DNA from: Candidatus Zixiibacteriota bacterium | Lineage (GTDB): Bacteria > Blakebacterota > Blakebacteria > Blakebacterales > Blakebacteraceae | Assembly: GCA_030604325.1 (NCBI GenBank) | Contig: JAUVWC010000011.1 | Location: forward strand, 1-10,540 | Reading direction: 5' to 3' | Length of the DNA stretch: 10,540 nucleotides | Shown: in pieces, positions 1-7,398 of the stretch | Numbering within the stretch: position 1 is the stretch's first letter | How the letters are laid out: every line of letters begins with the position of its first letter | Program-made: the position numbers and the translations under genes | Notes under the pieces: model-generated | What the model saw: the letters and a program-made list of their open reading frames with translations, nothing else | The model's database searches: none | Told to the model about the DNA's origin: nothing

Positions 1-889
1 CGATGAATAAGGTCGTTATCCCTACCAGTCCGAGCAGCAATGTGAGACCGGTGGTAAGCAGGTTGAGCAGGGCCTCGAACTCGTTGAAATCGAAGATCAT
101 CAGCGCTTCTTCATCAGTAGGGTCGTAATGATGCCTCTTGGCCATCGCCGTGCGCAGCTGTGTGACCAGCTCGGACGACCGGGTCTTGTCGGTCGGCGTA
201 AGGAAAAGGATATCGACGCTGCGCCCGTCACCCCACAGTTCCTGCATGGTGCTCATGGGGATGAGGATCGTCTCGTCGTGGCGGCTGTTGATCTGGGAGG
301 TCTGTCCCTCTTTGTCCCGTGCCACTCCGACAACGGTGAAGGTCACTCCCCCGAGGCGGAACACCTCACCGGCCGCCTCGGCCTCCTCACCGAACAGCTC
401 GCTGCGCACCCGGTCCCCTATGAACGCGAAACGGCGCCCCTCCGCAATGTCACGGTCGCTGATGAAACGGCCCTGGGCCACGTGCCAATTGCCCTGTTCC
501 TTCCTTTCCGGCAGAACTCCCCTGGTGGCGTAGCTGCGGGTATCGAGTTCAGATGTGCACTCCAGATTCCGCATGACAACTGGTGTTATTTCTTCTGCTA
601 ATGGGATATTTACCTGGAGATACTCGATATCATCCAGTTCGGGGATAACCCGCGTACCCGCCTGGATTTGGGGAGTGCGTATGGAGGTGAATCCCGGAAT
701 GGCGATCACCATGTGGCTTCCGATTTGGCTCATACCCTCGGAGAGAATTTTACGGGCGCCCAGGCCCCATCCCAGCAGGATCATGATGGCCACGATCCCC
801 CAGGCGATGCCGAACAGGGTCATGAAGCTGCGCAGACGGTTATCGCGCAGGTTCTGGATCGATTGCCGTGCTATCTCAACCGCTTGCAT
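1..889 (-). CDS. MacB/FtsX-type ABC transporter permease, N-terminal part (runs off left edge)
   Basis: Inner-membrane permease of a MacAB-type ABC exporter, which uses cytoplasmic ATP hydrolysis to drive a periplasmic domain. I translated the minus strand from the ATG at 889 and it stays open for 296 codons to the window edge. Residues 1-20 are a basic amphipathic start (ARQSIQNLRDNRLRSF), typical of MacB-like permeases. A first membrane helix lies at about 22-45. A long extracytoplasmic MacB-PCD-like domain spans about 46-270, and a second hydrophobic stretch begins near 273 (LLNLLTTGLTLLLGLVG). The full protein should be about 400 residues, so the last two or three helices are missing. An in-frame TGA lies 18 bases before the ATG, which makes this the first possible ATG. 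The Shine-Dalgarno is weak. It follows the adaptor gene after 34 bp on the same strand, so the two are almost certainly co-transcribed. The ATPase gene is not in the window. Substrate unknown. Confidence 0.9.
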   Translation of the reverse strand, partial: MQAVEIARQSIQNLRDNRLRSFMTLFGIAWGIVAIMILLGWGLGARKILSEGMSQIGSHMVIAIPGFTSIRTPQIQAGTRVIPELDDIEYLQVNIPLAEEITPVVMRNLECTSELDTRSYATRGVLPERKEQGNWHVAQGRFISDRDIAEGRRFAFIGDRVRSELFGEEAEAAGEVFRLGGVTFTVVGVARDKEGQTSQINSRHDETILIPMSTMQELWGDGRSVDILFLTPTDKTRSSELVTQLRTAMAKRHHYDPTDEEALMIFDFNEFEALLNLLTTGLTLLLGLVGITTLFI

Positions 890-923
890 GGCTACGGCTC
901 TACTTGCTCACCTGAAAGGTTTC

Positions 924-2066
924 TCAGCTCTCGGGGATGATGACGACATCGCCCTCCGACAGACCTTCCACTATCTCGGTCTTGATGCCGTCGGAGATGC
1001 CCACCGTTACAGGGATACGGCGATAGCCTTCTTCCAGGGTTTCGTCCCTGATCTGAACGAAGACCTCCTCCTCCTCGTAGATAAGGGCGGCTTCGGGAAG
1101 GGAGAGGACGTTCAACCGCTCTTCGAGGATCAGTTCGGCGTCGGCGGACATGCCGGCCAGCAGCAGCTCCTGGTTTTCGTCGATGCGCGCATGGACCTCG
1201 AACCGGACCACGTTGGCTTCTTCCACACCCAGTGGGGAGATGAGCTCGACCACCCCGGCGAAGATGCTGTCGGGATAGCTGACCACGTTGATGCGGGCGG
1301 GCATGCCGGTATGCACTCTGGCGATATCGGCCTCATCCACATCTCCCTCGAAGTGCATGGCGGTATCGTCGGCGATAACCATCAGTACCGTCCCCCCGAA
1401 GGCAGATGATATGGGGATGACCGCCGCCCCCGGGTCGGTGTCGCGTGAGAGTACGATTCCGGCGATAGGCGCCCGGATGGTCAGGCTCCCGATGACTTCG
1501 CCGGTCTCACGGTCCACGAGCCGCTGTTCTTCTTTAGTAAGGGTGAATTCACCGGCCAGGATACTTTCCCCGGACCCGCGTTCAAGAACCTTCAAACGGG
1601 CGATCGCCGAGACAAACCGTACCCGCCCGGCCTGAAAACTGGCGCGGGCGTTTTCATAGTCCTCGGAAGAGGAGAGATTCTGATCCCGCAGGGCCTGGAT
1701 ACGCTCGAACATCTTCTCTATCTGGATTTTGGCTTCATAAGCCAGCTGGGCTTCGTTGCGTGCCTGCAGTAGTTCCGTCGGGGTGGCCCCCGGCACGACT
1801 TCCAGCAGCCGCTGGCCGACCGTAACCCGGTCGCCCTGCTCTACGAAAAAGCGGCTTACCAGACCGCCGACGCGCGATTTGATATCCGCACGGTAACGCG
1901 GCTCGATTTTCCCGGTGGCGATAACCGTCCGGTATATATCGGCACGCTCCACCGTGACCGTGCGCAGCTCCTCCTCCTCACCCCCTCCCATGAAAGACTG
2001 CAGTCCCAGCCACCCCAGGACGAGGATAACCAGTACGACAACCACCCTTATTATCCAGCGCTTCAT
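924..2066 (-). CDS. MacA/HlyD-family periplasmic adaptor subunit of an efflux transporter
   Basis: Membrane-fusion (periplasmic adaptor) protein that bridges an inner-membrane exporter to an outer-membrane channel. In the 380-residue form, residues 4-22 form an N-terminal membrane anchor (IIRVVVVLVILVLGWLGL), followed by an acidic linker. A first lipoyl half-motif lies at about 51-91 (ATGKIEP ... VGGLVSRFFVEQGDRVTVGQ). An alpha-helical hairpin spans about 95-165, and the second lipoyl half is at about 195-216 (LTIRAPIAGIVLSRDTDPGA). A beta-barrel and membrane-proximal domain fill the C-terminus. A polar stretch of roughly 20 residues rich in E, K and R (about 170-192) sits between hairpin and lipoyl half. 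I chose the ATG at 2066 because AAAGGGTGG ends 8 bases upstream. An in-frame GTG at 2078 would add four residues, but the purine run almost touches it. The permease gene follows after 34 bp, so adaptor and permease likely form one pump. Substrate unknown: macrolides, lipoproteins or peptides are all possible for this family. Confidence 0.92.
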   Translation of the reverse strand: MKRWIIRVVVVLVILVLGWLGLQSFMGGGEEEELRTVTVERADIYRTVIATGKIEPRYRADIKSRVGGLVSRFFVEQGDRVTVGQRLLEVVPGATPTELLQARNEAQLAYEAKIQIEKMFERIQALRDQNLSSSEDYENARASFQAGRVRFVSAIARLKVLERGSGESILAGEFTLTKEEQRLVDRETGEVIGSLTIRAPIAGIVLSRDTDPGAAVIPISSAFGGTVLMVIADDTAMHFEGDVDEADIARVHTGMPARINVVSYPDSIFAGVVELISPLGVEEANVVRFEVHARIDENQELLLAGMSADAELILEERLNVLSLPEAALIYEEEEVFVQIRDETLEEGYRRIPVTVGISDGIKTEIVEGLSEGDVVIIPES

Positions 2067-2210
2067 ATTCGGTTCCACCCTTTGAAGTAGAAGAGACGTT
2101 AGTCAGCCAGCGTGCGGCACCCCATCATTACAAAGGTTCATATGTAAGAATACTGATCGGCAACGTGTATTGTTGCGTCGTCAATAATTTGCCTTACGGC
2201 CCTATTGGGA

Positions 2211-5200
2211 TCAGCTGCCTCCTTCCTTTGATCGGTCCACCGGAATGATCGGATCAAGGTTCATCCGCCGCAGCCGCTGGTTGAAGGCGGCCAGGTCGGC
2301 ATCGAGTATCCGCTGCAGTCTGTCGAGCTGGACCTGCAGCTGGGCGGAGAGATCGGCGAAGACCTCGTAGGCCTGGTCGGTCGGCCGGTAATCCCCCGTC
2401 AGCACAACTCCGAGCAGGGCGGCGATCTTGTTGTTCAGCTTGATGGGGAAGTTGAGCGGATCCTGGCCGCTGCGGTTGCGGACCTGGTAGATCTCCGCTT
2501 CCGGTACGCTCAGCTTCTCCTTCAGGGCCGCGCCGGCGCGGGCGAGACTCCGGTTGTTACCCGATTCCTCCACGGCCTTGTCTATCTTCTCCACAATATC
2601 GCGGATCATGTAGACGGCGTCGTTGGCGTCGTTGGTGCGGTCCCGGATGCGCATGGCCAGGTCGAATTGGGCCTGGAGGTCGGCATCGCTCGATCCGCTG
2701 CGCGGATCTGCCATCCAACGGATAGTCTTTGTCTGGATGAAGTTGTCTGCGATCAGACGGACAGTGTAAAGGCCGGGAGGGGCTGCAATCGGCCTCGGTC
2801 CAGCTGCCCACATGATCATCCCCTCAAAGCCGCGGAAGGAGGGGTACTGCAGATAAGCCGAAACGCGGTGCATGCCCGCCTCGGTGGGGATGTTGGAGCC
2901 GCGGCGCTCCTCGGCACCCTCCTCGGCGCTCTCCATGGTCATGAAAACTTCACCGCTTTCATCCATGAATTCGAGGGTCACTTTCTCGGCGGCATTCATC
3001 AGGTAGTAGGCGAGGACCACTCCGCTCATAGGATTCTCGCCCACTTCATCTCCCTCGCGGCCGCTGCCGCCCCAGCGGATACGGTAGGCATCCTTCGGTG
3101 GGAAGAAATAGAAATTTGCGGTCTGCGGGTTGTCCGCCAGATCGTGCAGGGGAGTGATGTCGTCCAGTACCCAGAAGGAGCGGCCATGGGTGGCGACGAC
3201 GATGTCGTCATCCTTCACCGCCAGGTCGTGGATGGGCACCAGCGGCAGGTTCAGCTGCAGCGGCTGCCACGACCCGCCACCGTTGAAGCTGACGAATACG
3301 CCCATCTCCGTGCCGGCGTAGAGCAAGCCCTTCTTGTTTGGGTCCTCCCTGACTACCCGTACGAAGGTTGTGTTGGAGATACCGGCGATGATCTTCGTCC
3401 ACGTTCCCCCATAATCATGGGTACGGAATATGTGGGGAGTGAAATCGTCGTTCTCGTGGTTGTCCACGGCCAACCAGGCGGTGCCGGGGTCGTGAGGGGA
3501 GGCCTCGATCATGCTGCACAGACCCCATTGCGGCATCCCCTCCGGGGTGATGTTCTTCCATGAGGCGCCGCCGTCGGTGGTGATGTGCACTAGTCCATCG
3601 TCGGAGCCGGCCCAGATCAGCCCCGGGGTGATGGGGGATTCCGAGATCGTGAAGATGGTGGCGTAGTACTCCACGCTGGTATTGTCCTTGGTGATCGACC
3701 CGCCTGATGGTCCTAGGGTTTTCGGATCGTTGCGGGTCAGGTCGGGGCTGATCCGCTTCCATGTCTCCCCGCCATTAGTAGTCTTGAGCAGGTACTGGGA
3801 GCAGGTGTAGAGGAGGTCGGGATCGTGGGGGGAGAAGATGATGGGGAAAGTCCACTGGAAACGGAGCTTGGCGTCTTCCACGCCGTGGCCCATCGGGTTG
3901 TCGGGCCAGGCGTTGACGTTGCGGGCCATGCCCGTACGGTGGTCGAGCCTAACCAGCAACCCGCCGTAACTGCCCCCGAAGACTATCTCAGGATCATCCG
4001 GCTTCGGAGCTATGTATCCGCTCTCACCGCCGGCGGTTGATGTCCAGTCGTCGAAGCCGATGCCGGTGCCCTGGGTTCTGCTCGCTATCCGCGCAGTGCT
4101 GTTATCCTGCTGGGCGCCGTAGATGCGGTAGGGGAAGTGGTTGTCGGTAGTGACGTGGTAGAACTGGGCGGTGGGGATGTCCTGCTCAGTCCAGCTCTCG
4201 CCGCCGTCGAAGGAAACATTTGCACCCCCATCGTTCGAGTTGATCATGATCTGAGGATCGTCGGGGTTCAGCCACAGGTCGTGGTTGTCACCGTGCGGGA
4301 CCCGGATGGTATCGTAGCTCTCCCCGCCGTCGGTCGATTTGTAGAAGCCGGTGTTGAGGACGTAGACGGTGTTAAGGTCCTTCGTGTCGGCGTAGATGCG
4401 GGTGTAGTACCATGCCCGCTGGCGGAAGCGGCGGTCGCCGCTGAGCAGCGTCCAGGTCGCCCCCGCGTCGTCGGAGCGGAAGATGCCGCCCTCCTCGGCC
4501 TCCACGATGGCCCACACCCGGTTCGCATCTACCGGTGAGACGGCAACACCGATCTTGCCGATAGTGCCCTCGGGGAGCCCGGGATTTCTGGTAAGCTCGG
4601 TCCAGCTGGCCCCCCCGTCGGTGGTCTTGAACAGCTTCGAGTCGGGACCGCCGCTATTGAGGGAGTAAGGCGTGCGCCACGCCTCCCAGGTGGCGGCGTA
4701 GAAGACGTCGGGATCTCCGGTGAGCATGGAGATATCGACCGCTCCCGCCCGGTCGCTGATATAGAGGATCTTTTGCCACGTTTGCCCGCCGTCGGTTGTT
4801 TTGTAAAGTCCCCTCTCCTGGTTGGATCCGTAGATGTGACCCAGGGCGGCAACGTAGGCGATATCGGGATTGGTGGGATGTATGCGGATGCGGGCGATGA
4901 ACTGGGTTTCCTTCAATCCCATATGGGTCCAAGTCTGTCCGCCGTCAGCCGTCTTGTAGACCCCGTCACCGTGGGAGATATTGCCCCGGATCTGCGTCTC
5001 CCCCATGCCGACGTAGACGATGTCGGGATCGGACTCGCTCATGGCGATGGCACCCACCGAGCCGGTGCCGAAGAAGCCGTCGGAGACGTTCTCCCAGTCC
5101 ACGCCGCCGTTGGTGGTTTTCCATACCCCGCCGCCTGTAGCCCCGAAGTAGTACTCATCGGTGCGCGTCCGCGATCCGGCCACCGCGGTGGAACGCCCAC

Positions 5201-5357
5201 CCCGGTAGGGGCCGATGGAGCGCCACTGCAGGCCGGCGTAGAGCGCGGGATCGGGGCTCTGGGCACGGGCCGCTGGTGGTCCCGCGAAGAGGGGGACCAG
5301 GAGCAGGCAGAGGGCTGCGGGCAGGTAGCGGACGGAGGGACGGGGCGCGAGTTTCAT
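2211..5357 (-). CDS. Exported Vps10/sortilin-like Asp-box (BNR) beta-propeller protein
   Basis: Large exported repeat protein of unknown function. Relatives are often annotated as glycosyl hydrolase, sortilin-like or BNR-repeat protein. The 1,048-residue form starts at the ATG at 5357, which has GGAG seven bases upstream; a TTG at 5372 is in frame but less likely. Residues 1-32 are a Sec signal peptide (basic start, ALCLLLVPLFAG core, ARA before Q33). Eleven Asp-box motifs (roughly S/T-x-D/N-x-G-x-T/S-W) are visible, starting near residues 80, 135, 186, 244, 294, 340, 381, 525, 592, 645 and 689; this fits one or two beta-propellers. The run VVATHGRSFWVLDD (about 720-733) closes the propeller part, as in the Vps10-like family. 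Then come a beta-sandwich-like region (about 745-880) and a helical, probably coiled-coil tail (about 890-1030). I see no catalytic signature and no C-terminal sorting signal. Known propellers of this type bind protein or glycan ligands; enzyme activity is unproven. Adaptor and permease genes lie 144 bp downstream. Confidence 0.93.
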   Translation of the reverse strand: MKLAPRPSVRYLPAALCLLLVPLFAGPPAARAQSPDPALYAGLQWRSIGPYRGGRSTAVAGSRTRTDEYYFGATGGGVWKTTNGGVDWENVSDGFFGTGSVGAIAMSESDPDIVYVGMGETQIRGNISHGDGVYKTADGGQTWTHMGLKETQFIARIRIHPTNPDIAYVAALGHIYGSNQERGLYKTTDGGQTWQKILYISDRAGAVDISMLTGDPDVFYAATWEAWRTPYSLNSGGPDSKLFKTTDGGASWTELTRNPGLPEGTIGKIGVAVSPVDANRVWAIVEAEEGGIFRSDDAGATWTLLSGDRRFRQRAWYYTRIYADTKDLNTVYVLNTGFYKSTDGGESYDTIRVPHGDNHDLWLNPDDPQIMINSNDGGANVSFDGGESWTEQDIPTAQFYHVTTDNHFPYRIYGAQQDNSTARIASRTQGTGIGFDDWTSTAGGESGYIAPKPDDPEIVFGGSYGGLLVRLDHRTGMARNVNAWPDNPMGHGVEDAKLRFQWTFPIIFSPHDPDLLYTCSQYLLKTTNGGETWKRISPDLTRNDPKTLGPSGGSITKDNTSVEYYATIFTISESPITPGLIWAGSDDGLVHITTDGGASWKNITPEGMPQWGLCSMIEASPHDPGTAWLAVDNHENDDFTPHIFRTHDYGGTWTKIIAGISNTTFVRVVREDPNKKGLLYAGTEMGVFVSFNGGGSWQPLQLNLPLVPIHDLAVKDDDIVVATHGRSFWVLDDITPLHDLADNPQTANFYFFPPKDAYRIRWGGSGREGDEVGENPMSGVVLAYYLMNAAEKVTLEFMDESGEVFMTMESAEEGAEERRGSNIPTEAGMHRVSAYLQYPSFRGFEGMIMWAAGPRPIAAPPGLYTVRLIADNFIQTKTIRWMADPRSGSSDADLQAQFDLAMRIRDRTNDANDAVYMIRDIVEKIDKAVEESGNNRSLARAGAALKEKLSVPEAEIYQVRNRSGQDPLNFPIKLNNKIAALLGVVLTGDYRPTDQAYEVFADLSAQLQVQLDRLQRILDADLAAFNQRLRRMNLDPIIPVDRSKEGGS

Positions 5358-5409
5358 GACAAGTCTCCACAATGCGGGTGCGAGCGGAGCAGTGAGCGAA
5401 AGTGGACGC

Positions 5410-5418
5410 GGGGGGGGG
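5410..5418. repeat. Nine-base G:C homopolymer tract
   Basis: Nine consecutive G on the plus strand (C on the minus strand), directly followed by ATCCC so that the palindrome GGGATCCC forms at its edge. It lies 53-61 bases upstream of the propeller ATG, in what would be its 5' leader. Tracts of this length can slip during replication and are used for phase variation in some bacteria. Nothing else in the window supports that here. Confidence 0.9.
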
Positions 5419-5443
5419 ATCCCACCCTCTACGTCCTCTGGGA

Positions 5444-5473
5444 GCTATAGCACTATGAAGTACAGGGAAACAA
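5444..5473 (-). promoter_or_regulatory. Possible sigma70-type promoter for the propeller gene
   Basis: On the minus strand, TTGTTT (5473-5468) is followed after 18 bases by TATAGC (5449-5444). This resembles a -35/-10 pair, with matches of about 3/6 and 4/6. Transcription would begin near 5437 and give a leader of about 80 nt before the ATG at 5357. That leader contains a run of nine C. The match is modest and read-through from the nfu gene is equally possible. Confidence 0.3.
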
Positions 5474-5489
5474 GCAGTATAGGAAGGGA

Positions 5490-5738
5490 TTAGACCGCTT
5501 CCACTCCCTTGATCTCCGGGATGGCCTGCTTGAGTCTGGATTCGATACCCATCTTGAGGGTCATGGTGGACATGGGGCAGCCGGCGCAGGCACCGGTGAG
5601 ATGGAGCAGCACTGTGCCCTCTTCGAGGCCGACCAGCTCCACGTCCCCGCCGTCCATCTGAAGCGCCGGGCGCAAGGTATCGAGAACCTCCTGAATCTTC
5701 TGCAGCAGAGGGTCTTTGCTGCTTTCCTGCTGCTCCAT
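5490..5738 (-). CDS. NifU C-terminal-domain (Nfu) iron-sulfur cluster carrier
   Basis: Small cytoplasmic protein that accepts a [4Fe-4S] (or [2Fe-2S]) cluster from the assembly machinery and passes it to apo-enzymes. The 82-residue form consists almost entirely of the NifU-like domain. It opens with a helix (LLQKIQEVLDTLRPALQ), followed by the family hallmark DGGDVELV. The cluster-binding C-x-x-C lies at residues 51 and 54 (GACAGCPMS) and is followed by helix MTLKMGIESRLKQAIPEI. All key residues are present, and the length is normal for a stand-alone Nfu. GGAGG lies five bases before the ATG at 5738, so I prefer it. An ATG at 5750 adds four residues (MEDD) but has no ribosome site of its own. 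The gene stands alone: no iscS, sufS or scaffold genes are nearby. It is divergent from the response-regulator gene and shares its control region. Confidence 0.93.
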   Translation of the reverse strand: MEQQESSKDPLLQKIQEVLDTLRPALQMDGGDVELVGLEEGTVLLHLTGACAGCPMSTMTLKMGIESRLKQAIPEIKGVEAV

Positions 5739-5787
5739 ATCGTCCTCCATAGCCGGTGTCGGATTGGGGGGCGGTTGAACCTTAATG

Positions 5788-5811
5788 TTGGCAGTGTGAA
5801 ATCACAGCCAA
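5788..5811. promoter_or_regulatory. 24-bp imperfect dyad in the nfu leader (operator or RNA hairpin)
   Basis: The left arm is TTGGC, A, GTG; the centre is TGAAAT; the right arm is CAC, A, GCCAA. Eight of nine arm positions pair, with a single central A/A mismatch on each side. It sits 50-73 bases upstream of the nfu ATG at 5738 and downstream of the predicted nfu promoter. It could be a regulator-binding site or a stem-loop in the mRNA leader. It does not fit the IscR type 2 consensus as I know it, and there is no U-tract to make it a terminator. Confidence 0.4.
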
Positions 5812-5886
5812 GGTACCGGGGGCCGACGGCAAGTCAACGGCAAAGCCCCTTCCGCGTGTTTCATAAATATTAGGAGTTCTAACTAA

Positions 5887-5915
5887 AATATCGCTTTAAT
5901 CGTTCTACTTGTCAA
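5887..5915 (-). promoter_or_regulatory. Sigma70-type promoter for nfu
   Basis: On the minus strand a perfect TTGACA (5915-5910) is followed after exactly 17 bases by GATATT (5892-5887), which matches TATAAT at four of six positions. Transcription would start near 5880 and give a leader of about 140 nt before the nfu ATG, carrying the dyad at 5788-5811. This is the best promoter-like sequence I found in the window. Confidence 0.5.
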
Positions 5916-5936
5916 AGATTCATGCAGCGGTAACAC
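5909..5936 (+). promoter_or_regulatory. Possible promoter for the REC-GAF-HD-GYP gene, sharing its -35 with the nfu promoter
   Basis: TTGTCA (5909-5914, 5/6 to consensus) is followed after 16 bases by TAACAC (5931-5936, 3/6). A start near 5943 would leave only a few bases before the ATG at 5947, so the mRNA would be almost leaderless. The -35 box lies on top of the minus-strand TTGACA of the nfu promoter. Confidence 0.3.
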
Positions 5937-5946
5937 TATTAAGCGT

Positions 5947-7365
5947 ATGGATCCGCAACGGCCGAGCATACTGGTTGTAGACGACGAGCCTAGTATCACT
6001 GATGTCGTCCACGAGTACCTGAGCACTCTGGGATACGATTGTACCTCTACCAGCGATCCGGAGGAGGCCCTACGGCGCCTTCGGGAGAGCACCTTCGATC
6101 TGGTAATCACTGACCTTAATATGGGTCAGTTGAGTGGCATGGATGTTCTCAAGGCTGCCAGGGGTACGGATGCATCCGACACCATGGTAGTGTTGATGAC
6201 CGCCTATCCCACCGTCGAAAACGCCATCGAAGCACTCATGAGCGGTGCGGATAACTACATTCTCAAACCCCTCTCACTGGAAACTCTCAAGCATGTAGTG
6301 GAGGGCAGTCTCGAAAAGCAGCGCCTGGCCCGGGAGAATGTGAGCCTGAAAGAGAGCCTGGCGCTCTATCGGGCAAGCGAGGCACTCGAAGCGCCGCTGG
6401 AGCTTCCCGAGTACCTGAATATGGTGCTGGAAGTGGCGCTGGGTGAGCTGGAGGGGCAGGCAGCACAGCTGGTTCTCCTGGAGGGAGATGCCACCGAGCG
6501 GAGAGTGCTGCAGCAGATTCGCCGTGATCCTTCGGGAGGAACGCTGAAGCTGACTGAGGAGGAAATGCTCCGGCTGGCCGGGGAGCTGGCCGAAGAGAGC
6601 GGAGCGATGACAACCACCGACATCGGCGATCACGGCCCGCTGCTCGTACTTCCCCTCAGAGCGGGCGGAGATGTGGTCGGATTGCTGGCGGTGCACCGCA
6701 GGCAGGGTGAAGCGGCCTTCACCCCGGCCCAGACAAAGGCTTTGTCGATCATCGGATCCGGTGCTGCCGTGGCCATCAAGAACGCCCGCCTATACAACTC
6801 GCTGCAGGAACAGTACCTGGGCGCTATTCGTGCCCTAGTGGCGGCGGTGGAAGCGAAGGATCCCTACACCAGCGGTCACAGCGAGAAGGTCGGCCAGTAC
6901 GGCCAGATGCTCGCCCATGAAGTTGGGGCCGACCAGGAGATCATAGAGGGAATGCGGGTTGTCGGGCTGTTGCACGACGCCGGTAAGATCGGAGTGCAGG
7001 AATCAATTCTGTTGAAGAAGGGAAACCTGACCAAGGAGGAGTATAAACATATCAAGGATCATGTGAACATGAGCATGCGCATCATCAAGCCGCTTCCTCT
7101 ACCCGATGTTGTCCCCCGCGCTATCTCCGAACACCATGAGCGGCTAGACGGAAGCGGTTACCCCAAAGGTCTTTCAGGAGAGGAGATCTCCCTCTCCGGA
7201 CGCATCATCGCCATCGTGGATGTCTGGGATGCCATAACCAGCGACCGCATATACCGAACGCGCATGAACAGGCAGGAAGCCTTGGACACCCTCGACGACC
7301 TTGCCATCGACAAGCTGGACAGGGAGCTGACGGAGATCTTCAAGAACGTCGTCCCGGCATCGTAA
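5947..7365 (+). CDS. REC-GAF-HD-GYP response regulator (putative c-di-GMP phosphodiesterase)
   Basis: Cytoplasmic two-component output protein of 472 residues. HD-GYP domains hydrolyse cyclic di-GMP, a second messenger controlling motility and biofilm state. The receiver domain (about 7-125) has the acidic pair D12/D13, phospho-acceptor D56 (DLVITD), T85 and K107 (ILKPLS). A GAF-like sensor domain covers about 150-285. The HD-GYP domain (about 290-465) keeps its metal and signature residues: H311, H343-D344 with K347 (LLHDAGKIG), H372, HHE at 396-398, DGSGYP at 401-406 and D425 (VDVWDA). It therefore looks catalytically intact. No Shine-Dalgarno precedes the ATG at 5947, and no better in-frame start is evident. 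No partner histidine kinase is encoded in the window, so it is an orphan here. It is followed after 33 bp by the thioesterase gene and probably heads that transcript. GAF ligand unknown. Confidence 0.95.
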   Translation: MDPQRPSILVVDDEPSITDVVHEYLSTLGYDCTSTSDPEEALRRLRESTFDLVITDLNMGQLSGMDVLKAARGTDASDTMVVLMTAYPTVENAIEALMSGADNYILKPLSLETLKHVVEGSLEKQRLARENVSLKESLALYRASEALEAPLELPEYLNMVLEVALGELEGQAAQLVLLEGDATERRVLQQIRRDPSGGTLKLTEEEMLRLAGELAEESGAMTTTDIGDHGPLLVLPLRAGGDVVGLLAVHRRQGEAAFTPAQTKALSIIGSGAAVAIKNARLYNSLQEQYLGAIRALVAAVEAKDPYTSGHSEKVGQYGQMLAHEVGADQEIIEGMRVVGLLHDAGKIGVQESILLKKGNLTKEEYKHIKDHVNMSMRIIKPLPLPDVVPRAISEHHERLDGSGYPKGLSGEEISLSGRIIAIVDVWDAITSDRIYRTRMNRQEALDTLDDLAIDKLDRELTEIFKNVVPAS

Positions 7366-7398
7366 TCTCTGGTTAGTGACTTTAACAAGCTATTACCG

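Noticed and set aside
555..1409. A 284-codon plus-strand open frame spanning the permease and adaptor genes.
   Set aside because: It is antisense to two genes with clear family motifs, has no ribosome site, and has no recognisable domain.
2667..3563. A 298-codon plus-strand open frame inside the propeller gene (others at 3825-4040, 4137-4538 and 4773-5450).
   Set aside because: They are antisense to a clear 1,048-residue gene with continuous Asp-box motifs. Their translations are low-complexity (V, G, D, H rich), typical of the complement of GC-rich codons, and show no domain.
2211..5357. Calling the propeller protein a glycoside hydrolase or sialidase.
   Set aside because: Asp-boxes also occur in sialidases, but I see no catalytic arginine triad context or RIP motif. 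The family label is not evidence of enzyme activity.
5416..5423. GGGATCCC palindrome as a terminator for nfu.
   Set aside because: The perfect palindrome is only 8 bp with no loop and no following U-run in the direction of nfu transcription.
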